Shown piece by piece: positions 1 to 8,587 of a stretch of DNA of 64,000 bases. The DNA is from Gammaproteobacteria bacterium (GTDB lineage Bacteria; Pseudomonadota; Gammaproteobacteria; Pseudomonadales; Azotimanducaceae): positions 62,001 through 126,000 of the forward strand of contig JAPOVK010000050.1 in assembly GCA_026708185.1 (NCBI GenBank), read 5' to 3'. Both the position numbers and the translations under genes were made by a program. The notes beneath the pieces were generated by a model, which had not been told where the DNA came from, searched no databases, and saw only the letters and a list, made by a program, of their open reading frames with translations. Every line of letters begins with the position of its first letter. Positions within the stretch are counted from its first letter, which is position 1.

Positions 1-787
1 ATTGGGCGAGTCCCGGCCCGCCCTCGCTTTGATACTTGATCTCGGACCTTACGCCCAGGGCCTGGCAGAAGTCCTCCTGGTGGATTCGACGAATGACACC
101 GCCTTCGTGTTCGCGGTCGAAACGCTCGACGAGGAGGTAATCGATACCTGAGCTCTGCTTGACAGTACAAGCCGCCGTGGCCAAGCCGGATGCAGCCGCC
201 AGCTCGAGGCAAAAGGCCTCGTTAAAGACCACGCCTTCATATTCCGGTATCGCGGGCTTCAGGATGTGTGTGCTCGGCGCAGCACCTAGGGGCAGGAAGT
301 AGTCGTCGCCGTCGACCGCCAAGGCGATCTTGTGCTGCGCCCCGGCGAGGGACATGCGGTAGCCGTCCGTGCCGGCCAGCAGCGGTCGTTGCGGCAGCTC
401 GGCTAGCAACTCACCGACTTCGGTAGAGCGCAACGGCCGCAGATGGCACCCCAACTCGTCGGGGTGGCAGCCCGATGGGAGTAGGCAGATCGCGCCAGCG
501 CATTCACCGCCAACAGCTTCCAGAAAGGCGAAATCGTTCTCAGGGCTGACTCCGAGCAGTCGGCCGAGGACGGCGCGGCTGTTGCCCTCCGGGAGGACAC
601 CGCCGAAGAACGGCGCGCAAAGGCGCTGCGGAAACGGTTCGCGGCGTAAGGGCAGCGAGTGCGAGAGTGCCACTGCCTGTGGATCGTCGAGCCACTCTTG
701 GGCGTACTGGAAGACCATCCTGCCACTGTCGCGCAGGATCAGATGACCAGCCAGGTCTGCTTGCAGGTAGGCGTCTAGAGTGCGCAC
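1..787 (-). CDS. hipA: HipA-family serine/threonine kinase toxin (3' end outside window)
   Basis: Partial gene: 262 codons from a GTG start at 787, then the window edge. It is missing from the ORF track because it has no stop here. I read it directly on the minus strand. It shows the HipA pattern: an N-terminal couple domain beginning VRTLDAYLQADLAGHL, then SLAGAQHKIAL (the HipA P-loop region), STHILKP, NEAFCLELA, LLVERFDR and RIHQEDFCQALG. HipA kinases phosphorylate glutamyl-tRNA synthetase or other targets and cause growth arrest (known for the family). It starts 5 bp after the hipB stop, so the two are an operon with the antitoxin first. The C-terminal kinase lobe with the catalytic Asp lies outside the window, so activity cannot be judged. 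Confidence 0.9.
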   Translation of the reverse strand, partial: MRTLDAYLQADLAGHLILRDSGRMVFQYAQEWLDDPQAVALSHSLPLRREPFPQRLCAPFFGGVLPEGNSRAVLGRLLGVSPENDFAFLEAVGGECAGAICLLPSGCHPDELGCHLRPLRSTEVGELLAELPQRPLLAGTDGYRMSLAGAQHKIALAVDGDDYFLPLGAAPSTHILKPAIPEYEGVVFNEAFCLELAAASGLATAACTVKQSSGIDYLLVERFDREHEGGVIRRIHQEDFCQALGVRSEIKYQSEGGPGLAQ

Positions 788-792
788 GGCGG

Positions 793-1011
793 TCAAGCCT
801 GATCGACAGGCGCCTCGAGGACCACGCGCACACCAAGCGCATTCAGAACGTCCAGCGTCTTGCCGATTTCACAGGTGGCTTTGCCTCGCTCCAGGTCGAC
901 GACGAAGCGCAGGCCCGTGCCGGCTGCGAGGGCCAGTTGCCGCTGGGTTACGCCCAACGCGTTGCGGACGGTCTTGGTGGTATTGCCGATCTGACGGGGC
1001 GAGGCGAACAT
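793..1011 (-). CDS. hipB: HipB-type XRE helix-turn-helix antitoxin
   Basis: 72 aa XRE-type DNA-binding protein. The helix-turn-helix is in the middle (VRNALGVTQRQLALAAG...FVVDLERGK) and a short C-terminal tail (VLNALGVRVVLEAP) resembles the HipB dimerisation strand. It sits directly upstream of hipA on the same strand with a 5 bp gap. HipB proteins neutralise HipA and repress their own promoter. Here the start is preceded by three near-identical inverted repeats and a good -35/-10 promoter that overlaps the first of them, which is the expected autoregulatory layout. A GGA-containing ribosome-binding stretch lies about 10 nt upstream of the ATG. Confidence 0.88.
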   Translation of the reverse strand: MFASPRQIGNTTKTVRNALGVTQRQLALAAGTGLRFVVDLERGKATCEIGKTLDVLNALGVRVVLEAPVDQA

Positions 1012-1031
1012 ACGCTGTCCGACATCTGATG

Positions 1032-1045
1032 TTCCTGTACGGGAA
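1032..1045. promoter_or_regulatory. hip operator 1 (inverted repeat TTCC-N6-GGAA)
   Basis: TTCCTGTACGGGAA, an inverted repeat next to the hipBA -10 and about 21 bp upstream of hipB. It is identical to operator 2. Confidence 0.7.
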
Positions 1046-1073
1046 TAGTATGGGTTGAATCGGTGCTAGGCAA
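1045..1073 (-). promoter_or_regulatory. hipBA promoter
   Basis: On the minus strand, TTGCCT (1073-1068), a 17 bp spacer, then TACTAT (1050-1045). The -10 touches hip operator 1, and operator 2 lies just upstream of the -35. HipB binding should therefore block RNA polymerase. Seen in sequence; activity is inferred. Confidence 0.65.
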
Positions 1074-1081
1074 GCGGCGTG

Positions 1082-1095
1082 TTCCTGTACGGGAA
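1082..1095. promoter_or_regulatory. hip operator 2
   Basis: TTCCTGTACGGGAA, identical to operator 1 and starting exactly 50 bp from it. Its flanking G and C extend the palindrome by one base on each side. It lies just upstream of the hipBA -35. Confidence 0.7.
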
Positions 1096-1131
1096 CTTCG
1101 GCCCATCTCCGGACAGGCCGCGCAAGATCTG

Positions 1132-1145
1132 TTCCCGCACGGTAA
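1132..1145. promoter_or_regulatory. hip operator 3 (diverged)
   Basis: TTCCCGCACGGTAA, a variant of operators 1 and 2, again starting exactly 50 bp further on. It sits just past the stop of the neighbouring DUF1761 gene. Confidence 0.55.
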
Positions 1146-1155
1146 TCTGGCAGCT

Positions 1156-1560
1156 CTACGACCAGATTCCGATGATGCCGCCCATCAGCGCCGAATACGT
1201 GACCCGGTAGCCCGCCTGGATGCCCCAGAGCTTCCAGCCCCAGCCGCAGAAGGCGTTATCCGATGCCATCGAGGTCGCGATGAAACCGACCCCGGTGATC
1301 AAGCCGAACACGATGCCAGTGATTAGCCCCGTCATCTGCAGCCCCTCCATCAAGGCCGCGACCACGACGCAGGTGACCAGCGCCGCGACAGCGCTCACGA
1401 TGAACGGTTCCGGCGACGGCTGGATCTCGTCCTCAGTCTTGCCGAGCGCGGCAACCCAGGCCTTGCCGAACATCGGGCCGTACCACAGCGCGCCCAGCGC
1501 GAAGGCCGCGGCCGTGGCCACGATGATGGCCCACCAGTTAAGTCCGCCGAAATCGAGCAT
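1156..1560 (-). CDS. DUF1761 family small membrane protein
   Basis: 134 aa. The ORF-track entry is longer (247 aa), but homology-like sequence starts at MLDFGGLNWWAIIVATAAAF, which has GGAGAG about 6 nt upstream, so I place the start at 1560. Four hydrophobic segments are visible: residues ~8-28, ~50-70, ~75-97 and ~112-134. The spacing and the ALWYGPMFGKAW motif after the first segment match the DUF1761 family of inner-membrane proteins. No function is established for the family. It stands alone between the hip operators and a divergent dehydrogenase gene. Confidence 0.8.
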   Translation of the reverse strand: MLDFGGLNWWAIIVATAAAFALGALWYGPMFGKAWVAALGKTEDEIQPSPEPFIVSAVAALVTCVVVAALMEGLQMTGLITGIVFGLITGVGFIATSMASDNAFCGWGWKLWGIQAGYRVTYSALMGGIIGIWS

Positions 1561-1656
1561 TCCACTCTCCAATGAAGGTGCTTCATTCGCCGCCGAGTAT
1601 CGCAACGCGACGGGTGGGTTGATAGCCTCTGAAAGGAAGCCGTTGCCAGGGGCCCC

Positions 1657-2661
1657 ATGGTCAACAAGGTCATTCTCGACCCCAGCTTCCGCCGCATGGA
1701 GGAGATCTTCCACCCCGACGACCTCGTCCGCCTGCACGCCTGCTGCGACGTGGTGTGGGGGCGAGACGAACCGATGCCGGAGGCGATGTTCGAGGAGCAC
1801 CGCGCCGACGCCTTCGCGGTGGTCACCACGCGTTGGCGCTATGGCGACTTGAGCGAGTTTCCGAACCTGCGCGCGATCATGGAGGTCGGCGGCCGCCATC
1901 CGGGCCCGGCCGCCGTCGACTACGACACGTGCCGCGCAAACGGCATCCGGATCTTAAGCTGCGCACCGGCCTTCGGGCCCATGGTCGCCGAAATGGCGTT
2001 GGGCCTGGCCATTGACGCGGCCCGCGAGATCTCCGCAGGGCACGAAGCGTTCCGCGCCGGCGAAGAGAAGTACCTATGGCCCGGAAACGTGGGCACGTTC
2101 ACGCTGTACGGCGAAACGGTGGGATTCATCGGCTTCGGCGGTCTCGCGCAGTGCTTGAAGCCGCTCGTCGAACCATTCGGTTGTCGCCTGGTGGCCTACG
2201 ACCCCTGGCGCACGGAGGCGTACCTCAAGGACCGGGGCGTCGAGCCGATGCCGCTCTGCGAATTGCTGTCCCAGGCCCGTGCCATCTTCGTCCTCGCGAT
2301 CCCGTCCGTGGAAAACAAAGCCCAGATCGATCGCGCGATGCTGGAACTGATCCGCCCCGACGCGGTGTTCGTGCTGATGAGCCGAGCCCACGTGGTCGAC
2401 TTCGACGCCCTGACGGAACTGCTGCACGCGGGCCGGTTCCGGGCCGCGATCGACGTCTTCCCGGAGGAGCCGATGCCGGCCGACCACCCGATCCGCAGCG
2501 CGCCGAACGTGGTCTTGTCCGCCCACCGCGCCGGCAGCATCGTGGGCGACTCGAACCTGATCGGCCGAATGGTAGTGGACGATCTCGAAGCCATGGCGCG
2601 CGGTCTGCCGCCGTGGCACATGCAGCCGGCGGAACCGGAGATCGTGGCGAGGTTGCCGTAG
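1657..2661 (+). CDS. D-isomer specific 2-hydroxyacid dehydrogenase family protein
   Basis: 334 aa. The NAD(P)-binding Rossmann motif is GFIGFGGLAQCLKPL (about residues 154-168), followed by an acidic residue in VAYDPW. The family catalytic triad can be traced: Arg in MSRAHVVDFDAL, Glu in DVFPEEPMP and His in LSAHRAGS. These enzymes reduce 2-keto acids to D-2-hydroxyacids or act in reverse. The substrate cannot be read from the sequence. It is one of two members of the family in the first 6 kb; the other is at 4806. The start codon lies close to the divergent DUF1761 gene, so the promoter region is shared. Confidence 0.88.
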   Translation: MVNKVILDPSFRRMEEIFHPDDLVRLHACCDVVWGRDEPMPEAMFEEHRADAFAVVTTRWRYGDLSEFPNLRAIMEVGGRHPGPAAVDYDTCRANGIRILSCAPAFGPMVAEMALGLAIDAAREISAGHEAFRAGEEKYLWPGNVGTFTLYGETVGFIGFGGLAQCLKPLVEPFGCRLVAYDPWRTEAYLKDRGVEPMPLCELLSQARAIFVLAIPSVENKAQIDRAMLELIRPDAVFVLMSRAHVVDFDALTELLHAGRFRAAIDVFPEEPMPADHPIRSAPNVVLSAHRAGSIVGDSNLIGRMVVDDLEAMARGLPPWHMQPAEPEIVARLP

Positions 2662-2684
2662 AGGGTGCGTGCTGCGGCGCCTTG

Positions 2685-3491
2685 CTAGGCGACGCTCGCC
2701 AACTCCCTTAGCAGCTTCATTGCGTCCTTGGAGCGCCGCCAGTACGTTCCATAGGCGTCCCAATAGACCCACGCTTCCGAAGGGCCGCCAACGACATAGC
2801 TGCCGGCGAAGCCGTCGTCGGGCTCCGGATGCCTCTTGGCGAGCAGTTCCCGGGCAACTAGAGGGGAACTGCGGATTGCACTCGCCAGCGCCTCGCGGCC
2901 TTCGGGAATCCGGTCGGCCATGGTTAGCGCTAGCGCGTTCGTATAGCGAATGAACGGGCTGGCGTCATTGCGGTGGGCGCGGCAGTGCTCGACGACTGCG
3001 TCGACGTCGCCGGTCTCGAACCAGCACTGAGGAAGTTCGTAGCGCACGCCTTGGTTGTCGTTCGGGTTGACGGCGAGGAGGCGGCCCAGGATCAGGATGG
3101 CGTCGTCCCACGCCCGCTGGTCCATCCGGTGGAGAGCCAGCGCCTGGTACGCACGCATGAAGGGGCGGTTCTCAAGGTACCCCCAGCGGAGTCGACTGCG
3201 CTTCCAGTTGAAGTCTGGCGGGATGGCCTGCAGGCCGATCGCCACCGCCGCCTGACAGTGGACGTATGCAGCGAGTGTATCGCCACGCTCGCCGAGCCAG
3301 AGTGCCAGGTGATGCAAAGCGTCGATGTGGTCCGGACACTTGCGCAGGACAAGACGGGCGAGGCGTTCGGCGACCCTGAGGTCACCTTGGTCGGCGGCCT
3401 CGAGCGCGGCATCGAATTCCTCGTCGACTTCATGGCTGATGGTCGAATCTTCGAAGACCCATTCGTTGCTCTCTTGCCGAATCAGCTCCAT
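2685..3491 (-). CDS. Tetratricopeptide-type helical repeat protein
   Basis: 268 aa, soluble, no signal peptide. Helix-turn-helix repeats of TPR type are visible: EEFDAALEAADQGDLRVAERLARLVLRKCPDHIDALHHLALWLGERGD (residues ~24-70), AWDDAILILGRLLAVNPNDNQGVRYEL (~125-152) and DVDAVVEHCRAHRNDASPFIRY. The C-terminal stretch SEAWVYWDAYGTYWRRSKDAMKLLREL is characteristic of small TPR proteins often described as ST7-like or hypothetical. Its role is probably protein-protein interaction. The partner is unknown and the neighbours do not suggest one. It stands alone, convergent with the dehydrogenase at 1657. Confidence 0.75.
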   Translation of the reverse strand: MELIRQESNEWVFEDSTISHEVDEEFDAALEAADQGDLRVAERLARLVLRKCPDHIDALHHLALWLGERGDTLAAYVHCQAAVAIGLQAIPPDFNWKRSRLRWGYLENRPFMRAYQALALHRMDQRAWDDAILILGRLLAVNPNDNQGVRYELPQCWFETGDVDAVVEHCRAHRNDASPFIRYTNALALTMADRIPEGREALASAIRSSPLVARELLAKRHPEPDDGFAGSYVVGGPSEAWVYWDAYGTYWRRSKDAMKLLRELASVA

Positions 3492-3630
3492 GGTGAGACT
3501 TGAAAGGATGCGGAGGACGGAACTCTAGAGCAGTTGGCCTTTGCGGCCCAACTGATTCCCGGAGCCTGCTGGAGCTTGTGACGAACTCGCTTCGGCTGCA
3601 TGATCGGCGTTCGGGCTGGGAGGGTTGGCA

Positions 3631-4803
3631 ATGGCATACGAAATCAAGCGGTTCCCCTATGACGGCACGATCGACGCCGACGGTCACGTCCTGGAGCCGC
3701 CCGATCTGTGGGAGAACTACCTCGAGGAGAAGTACCGCGATCGCGCGCTTCGAATCTGCGTCGACGACGACGGCCTCGAGTACCTCGAGATCAACGGCAA
3801 GCCGTCGCAGCGCACGCGCAACGGCTCGCTCGGCATCATGGGAGCGATGGGCGCGGAGGATCTGAAGCCGAGCCCGGAGCGGCGTTATGCCGACAGCATG
3901 CCTCTTGGGGCCTGCGATGCCGCGGATCGCCTCAAGCTCATGGACCAGGAGAACCTGGTCTGCTCGCTGCTCTATCCGACCATTGGCCTCTTGTGGGAGG
4001 TGGAGGAGACCGACCCGGAGATCAGTCTCGCCTACGCGCGCGCCTACAACCGCTGGATCGCGGACTTCTGCCGCGACAGCGGCGGCCGGCTGGTGCCCAT
4101 CGCCATGCTGACGCTACTCGACCCCGAGGGCTCGGCCGCCGAGCTCGAGCGCGCGGTGCGCGACGGCTGCAAGGGCGGCTGGGTCAACCCGTTCAACCAC
4201 AACCGGGTGATTCACGGCCATCCGGATCACGACGTGCTTTACAAGAAGTGCGTCGAACTCGACGTGCCGATCGCCATCCATCCGACGTTCCATCCTCACG
4301 GGCCTGCTGCCGGAATCTTCGACTGGCCACCCGAGGGTGGCGGCTTCGCCGGCATGATCTGGCTGCGCTCCATCGTCCAGCAGGCGCTGATCTCGTTCAT
4401 TGCGCTTGGCACGCTCGACCGTTTTCCGGACTTGCGCGTCGGCGTCCTCGAGTCCGGTTCGGGCTGGATCGGCGCGATGCTCGACCGCTTGGACGCTTTC
4501 ACTCGATCGATGAACCTGGGCGGCAAGCGTCCGGCCGCCACCGAGTACTTCCGACGCCAGTGCTTCATCTCTGGCGACCCGGACGAGACGGCGGCCCCGT
4601 TCATCATCGACCACGTCGGAGCCGACAACTTCATGTGGGCGACCGACTACCCGCATCCCGACCATCCGCATACTTGGGTTGACGACCTGAAGGCCTTTGC
4701 GGACCGGCTGCCGGAGTCGGCGCGCGCGAAGGTCCTCGGCGACAACGTGCGGCGGATCTACAAACTGGACCTGCCCGGCGCAATGCAGGCGGCGGCCGGC
4801 TAG
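3631..4803 (+). CDS. Amidohydrolase-family protein (ACMSD-like TIM barrel)
   Basis: 390 aa. The ORF track starts at a TTG (3625), but GGGAGGG at 3618-3624 is correctly spaced for the ATG at 3631 and has no spacer for the TTG. Metal-site motifs of the Amidohydro_2 group are present: IDADGHVLEP near the N-terminus, IAIHPTFH around residue 225 and ATDYPHPDHPH near residue 335. These enzymes decarboxylate or hydrolyse aromatic or ring-cleavage compounds (family knowledge). The downstream 2-hydroxyacid dehydrogenase starts 2 bp after the stop and the PQQ dehydrogenase overlaps that gene. The three probably form one catabolic operon. Confidence 0.88.
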   Translation: MAYEIKRFPYDGTIDADGHVLEPPDLWENYLEEKYRDRALRICVDDDGLEYLEINGKPSQRTRNGSLGIMGAMGAEDLKPSPERRYADSMPLGACDAADRLKLMDQENLVCSLLYPTIGLLWEVEETDPEISLAYARAYNRWIADFCRDSGGRLVPIAMLTLLDPEGSAAELERAVRDGCKGGWVNPFNHNRVIHGHPDHDVLYKKCVELDVPIAIHPTFHPHGPAAGIFDWPPEGGGFAGMIWLRSIVQQALISFIALGTLDRFPDLRVGVLESGSGWIGAMLDRLDAFTRSMNLGGKRPAATEYFRRQCFISGDPDETAAPFIIDHVGADNFMWATDYPHPDHPHTWVDDLKAFADRLPESARAKVLGDNVRRIYKLDLPGAMQAAAG

Positions 4804-4805
4804 CC

Positions 4806-5783
4806 GTGAGCTCAGCTAAGGCCGTTGTCCTTCTTCCGGAGGCGGCCCAGACACGCGTCGAGGAGATGAACGCGTTGGCGCGCGACGTGGTCTTCGAGCG
4901 GGTCGATCCGCGCGCCGACTTGGCGGAAATCCATGCCGCTTGCGCGGGAGCCGTCGTGCTCGTTGCACCTAATCGACCAGCGACCAACGACATCGCTGCC
5001 GGGATCGCCGGGCTCAAGCTCGTGCAGACGTTCAGCGCTGGCACCGAGGGTCTCGACAAGGCGCGCCTCCTGAACCTCGGCATCCAGGTCGCCAACTGCG
5101 GCGGCGGCAACGCGGCCTGCGTGGCGGAGCACGCCATTGGTCTTCTGCTCATGGTCAACCACAAGCTCGACCGGCAGGCGGCGAGCGTGCGTGCGGGCCG
5201 CTGGTCGCGTGATGTCACCGGCCCGTTGACGGACTTCCAGACACTCACCGGCAAGCGCATCGGCATCGTCGGTCTCGGCAACATCGGCTCGGGCGTGGCG
5301 CGGCGCCTTAAGACCTGGGGTGCCGAGATCGTCTATCACGATGTCGTCGTCTACGACGCCGACTACGAGCGTGAAGCCGGCGCGCGGCGCATCGGGCGGG
5401 ACGAACTGTTGGCGACGTGCGACGTCGTGTCGCTGCACGTGCCGCTCGATGCTTCGACGCGGGCCATGGTGTCCACGACCGAGTTCCGGGCGATGAAGCC
5501 CACGGCCGTGCTCATCAACACCTGTCGGGGACCGGTGGTTGACGAAGCGGCGCTGATCCATGCCTTGCAGACCGGCGAAATCTTCGCCGCTGGCCTGGAT
5601 GTCATGGAGACCGAGCCGATCGCGGCGGACAACCCGCTCGTGACGATGCCCAACGTCGTGTTGACGCCCCACCTCGGCTCGCGGGCCGTGGAGTCGACTG
5701 TAAGCGTGACTCGAAACGCCGTGGAGAACGCGGAACGCATCGCCCGGGGGGAACCGCCGGAGTGGGTTGTTGATCCCGTCTAG
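4806..5783 (+). CDS. D-2-hydroxyacid dehydrogenase (phosphoglycerate dehydrogenase-like)
   Basis: 325 aa from a GTG start 2 bp after the amidohydrolase stop. It has the full family signature: Rossmann loop GIVGLGNIGSGVARRL (~152-167), catalytic Arg in NTCRGPVVDEAAL, Glu in GLDVMETEPI and His in LTPHLGS. A segment TFSAGTEGLDKARL matches the substrate-loop region of this family. It is more canonical than the homologue at 1657. The last 17 nt overlap the start of the PQQ dehydrogenase, suggesting translational coupling. The substrate is unknown, and serine biosynthesis is unlikely in this context. Confidence 0.9.
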   Translation: MSSAKAVVLLPEAAQTRVEEMNALARDVVFERVDPRADLAEIHAACAGAVVLVAPNRPATNDIAAGIAGLKLVQTFSAGTEGLDKARLLNLGIQVANCGGGNAACVAEHAIGLLLMVNHKLDRQAASVRAGRWSRDVTGPLTDFQTLTGKRIGIVGLGNIGSGVARRLKTWGAEIVYHDVVVYDADYEREAGARRIGRDELLATCDVVSLHVPLDASTRAMVSTTEFRAMKPTAVLINTCRGPVVDEAALIHALQTGEIFAAGLDVMETEPIAADNPLVTMPNVVLTPHLGSRAVESTVSVTRNAVENAERIARGEPPEWVVDPV

Positions 5784-7734
5784 ACGCGTCGCCCGGGGTG
5801 GCCTGGCTTGGGCGCTCGTCGTGGGATGCGTCTCTGCGTCGGCGGCGGAGGGCGGCTGGTCGCATTACGGCGGCTCGCTCGCAGGCGACCGGTATGCCGC
5901 GCCATCGGCGATCACACCCGAAAACGTGGAGCGTCTATCGCCGGCCTGGACCTACCGTACCGGGGACGCGACAACAGGCCGCGGTTTCGACGGGAACCCG
6001 TCGCGGATCCGGGCGACGCCGATCCTCGTCCAAGGCAAGTTGATCACCTCGACGGGCTTCAACCGCGTGTACGCGCTGCATCCGGGCACGGGCGAGGAGA
6101 TCTGGGAATACGATCCGAGGGTCGACTTCTCGAGGCCGTACAGCGAGATGTTCGTCTCGCGCGGCGTAGCGGCTTGGGAAGGACCCGCATCGGTCGCCGG
6201 CCCATGCCGGACGCGCGTATTCCTGGGCACGCTCGACGCCCGCCTGATCGCCATCGACGCCGACACCGGTGCGCCGTGCGCCGACTTCGGCGATGGGGGC
6301 GAAGTCGACCTGTCGGTCGGAATCCGCCGCTACTACAAGTGGGACTACTCCGTCACGTCGCCACCCCCGGTGGTGGGGGACGTCGTCGTGGTCGGCTCCG
6401 CCGTCGGCGACAACGGAGCGGCCGAGCTTCAGCCCGGCACCGTCCGCGGCTACGACGTGCGCGACGGCTCTCTCGTCTGGGCGTGGGATCCCCTGCCGCG
6501 CGGCGACGACCATCCCGCAGCCGGAAGCTGGTCGGACCCGGAGCACAACCTCACCGGTGGCGCAAACGTCTGGAGCGTGATGGCCGCCGACCCGGAGCGC
6601 GACCTCGTCTTCCTGCCCACGACGTCGCCTTCGCCCGACTTCTACGGCGGCCTGCGCCCGGGCGACAACGCCTTCGCCAACTCGGTGGTCGCGCTGCGCG
6701 CCTCCACCGGAGCGTTCGTCTGGGGCTACCAGACCGTCCGCCATGATCTGTGGGATTACGACCTCGCCGCCCAACCGCTTCTCTTCGAACACACGTCTGA
6801 GGACGGCGTACGGAGGCCCGCCGTCGCCCACGCCGGCAAGACCGGGTTCGTTTTCGTGCTGGACCGGGAGACCGGCGAGCCCCTGCATCCGGTGGAGGAA
6901 CGTCGCGTGCCGCAAAGCGATGTCCCCGGCGAGCAGGCGTCACGAACCCAGCCGTTTCCGAAGTTGCGGCTGCACGACACCGACGCCCGACCGCTCGGCG
7001 TATGGGACTTCAACGCGGAGCACCGCGCTGGCTGCGAGAGCCGTTTGGAAGGCATCCGCTACGACGGCATCTTCACGCCGCCGAGCCTCGCAGGCTCGTT
7101 GGTCTACCCCGGCAACATCGGTGGCACGAACTGGGGCTCGATGGCCTACGATCGCGGCTCGCGCATCGGCTACCTGACGGTCACCCGGATGCCGACGATC
7201 GTCAGGCTGATCCCGCGGAAGGAATACCGGGCGGCCGCGCGCCGCGGCACGCTGAACGGCGCGCGCGCCCAGCACACGGAGCAGGATGGCACCCCGTACG
7301 GGATGGCTCGATTCGACCTGCTCTACAACGGCCTGCCGTGCCTTGAAGGCCCTTGGGCGACGCTCGTGGCGGTGGACCTGGATCGCGGGGATGTCCTGTG
7401 GGAGCGGCCGCTTGGGATATTGCTCAGGGCCGGCGACCAGGGCAGGAACTGGGGATCCGTCTTCAACGCCGGTCCCATGGTCACGGCCGGTGGCGTCGTG
7501 TTCATCGCGACAACGTCCGACCACCTGCTGCGCGGCTACGACGCCGCCGACGGGCGCGAGGTGTGGACCCAGCTCCTGCCGGCCAGTGCCCACGCAACAC
7601 CCATGGGCTACCGGTACGACGGCATGGATTACGTCATCCTGGCGACGGGCGGCGGGCTGACCGAAGGCGGCGGGCGGGGTGACTACGTTGTCGCGTTTCG
7701 CTTGGCTGCGGAGTCGCCGTACATCGATCAGTAG
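5767..7734 (+). CDS. PQQ-dependent dehydrogenase, glucose/quinate-type, periplasmic
   Basis: 655 aa quinoprotein. It has an N-terminal Sec signal (GLAWALVVGCVSASAAEGGW) and the beta-propeller W-motifs of PQQ repeats. The diagnostic run HDLWDYDLAAQP follows VVALRASTGAFVWGYQ, as in membrane glucose and quinate dehydrogenases. Unlike those, it lacks the N-terminal five-helix membrane anchor. I see no CxxCH haem motif, so electrons must go to a separate acceptor. The TTG start at 5767 overlaps the preceding dehydrogenase gene. Substrate is probably a sugar, polyol or cyclic alcohol. A decayed copy of a similar C-terminus lies at 8588-8682. Confidence 0.88.
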   Translation: MLIPSRRVARGGLAWALVVGCVSASAAEGGWSHYGGSLAGDRYAAPSAITPENVERLSPAWTYRTGDATTGRGFDGNPSRIRATPILVQGKLITSTGFNRVYALHPGTGEEIWEYDPRVDFSRPYSEMFVSRGVAAWEGPASVAGPCRTRVFLGTLDARLIAIDADTGAPCADFGDGGEVDLSVGIRRYYKWDYSVTSPPPVVGDVVVVGSAVGDNGAAELQPGTVRGYDVRDGSLVWAWDPLPRGDDHPAAGSWSDPEHNLTGGANVWSVMAADPERDLVFLPTTSPSPDFYGGLRPGDNAFANSVVALRASTGAFVWGYQTVRHDLWDYDLAAQPLLFEHTSEDGVRRPAVAHAGKTGFVFVLDRETGEPLHPVEERRVPQSDVPGEQASRTQPFPKLRLHDTDARPLGVWDFNAEHRAGCESRLEGIRYDGIFTPPSLAGSLVYPGNIGGTNWGSMAYDRGSRIGYLTVTRMPTIVRLIPRKEYRAAARRGTLNGARAQHTEQDGTPYGMARFDLLYNGLPCLEGPWATLVAVDLDRGDVLWERPLGILLRAGDQGRNWGSVFNAGPMVTAGGVVFIATTSDHLLRGYDAADGREVWTQLLPASAHATPMGYRYDGMDYVILATGGGLTEGGGRGDYVVAFRLAAESPYIDQ

Positions 7735-7742
7735 CCTGACTG

Positions 7743-7982
7743 TCACGCACCGGCCAGCGGCAACTCGCGCTCTTCGAGCCGCCACGCCGCGTACTGCAGA
7801 GCTGCGTCGATGTCCTCGCGCTCGAGGCAGGGATAAGCGTCGGTGATCTCCGAGGGTCTACGGCCCGCCGCGAGCAGCCCCAGCACCGTACCTGCGGTCA
7901 CTCGGAGCCCGCGGATGCACGCCTTCCCTCCCATGACGTTGGGGTCGAAGGTGATTCGCGCCATCATCGTCGCTGTGGACAT
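7743..7982 (-). CDS. DUF433 antitoxin-like protein, orphan
   Basis: 79 aa. The DUF433 signature is clear: ITFDPNVMGGKACIRGLRVTAGTVLGLLAAGRRPSEI followed by YPCLEREDIDAALQYAAW. DUF433 proteins are usually antitoxins (VapB45-like) encoded just upstream of a DUF5615 PIN-like toxin. Here the gene ends 8 bp from the convergent PQQ dehydrogenase, so there is no room for the toxin. The upstream side also holds no toxin. It is therefore an orphan. The ATG at 7982 has GGAGCAGG upstream; an in-frame ATG at 7964 is an alternative start. Confidence 0.8.
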   Translation of the reverse strand: MSTATMMARITFDPNVMGGKACIRGLRVTAGTVLGLLAAGRRPSEITDAYPCLEREDIDAALQYAAWRLEERELPLAGA

Positions 7983-8128
7983 GGCCTGCTCCGAGCGCCC
8001 CGAGATTGTGGCGGAAACCTGATGAGGTGAAAGTGGGGCAGTGCGGAGGCGATGTCAAGCAGGTCCGGGCCGGGAGCCTGCATTGGCAAGGACGATCCGC
8101 ACCCGCGCCCGCATTGGCCGAACGGAGA

Positions 8129-8434
8129 TCAGGCGAGGACGGCTACGATGATCGTCGTGGCAATGGCAATACCGCCAAGTACGATGCCCGCAAGGCGCTG
8201 ATTCGACTTCCCTTGGGCGACCTCGATGCTAGCGATGCCCGTTGTGATCTGCTGAGTAACGTTGGCGAAGCCGGTCTCCATCTGCTGTTCCAGCATCCGA
8301 ATCTCGGACTTCGTGACGTGCTCAGCGTCCGCCTCCGCAAGAACGTTGACGATTTCGCGGGCTTGATCGGCAGGGAACCCGACGCGCTCAAGGCGTCTGA
8401 CGGCTGCGGCGGTGTCGATGTTGAAAGTTGGCAT
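8129..8434 (-). CDS. Small coiled-coil protein with C-terminal membrane anchor (DUF1640-like)
   Basis: 101 aa. I start it at MPTFNIDTAAAV (8434), where GGGAA lies 8 nt upstream, instead of the longer track start. The N-terminus AAAVRRLERVGFPADQAREIVNVLAEADAEHVTKSEI resembles DUF1640/CCDC90-like coiled-coil proteins. It is followed by a heptad-rich stretch and a single C-terminal transmembrane helix (LAGIVLGGIAIATTIIVAVLA). Such proteins are common in Proteobacteria and often lie near toxin genes or integrated elements. No bacterial function is established. It stands alone. Confidence 0.7.
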   Translation of the reverse strand: MPTFNIDTAAAVRRLERVGFPADQAREIVNVLAEADAEHVTKSEIRMLEQQMETGFANVTQQITTGIASIEVAQGKSNQRLAGIVLGGIAIATTIIVAVLA

Positions 8435-8587
8435 TGGTGCGTTCCCTGCGCGTTGCTGCCCAGACTTCACGGCTGCTGGCCGGCGACCACACACGCAGCC
8501 GGAGACGAGTACGTATCGGCGTCAACGCCTAGAGAATAGCACCGGGAATGTGTGGTGCGCTGTCACCCGGTCGCTGAGCGACCGCTG

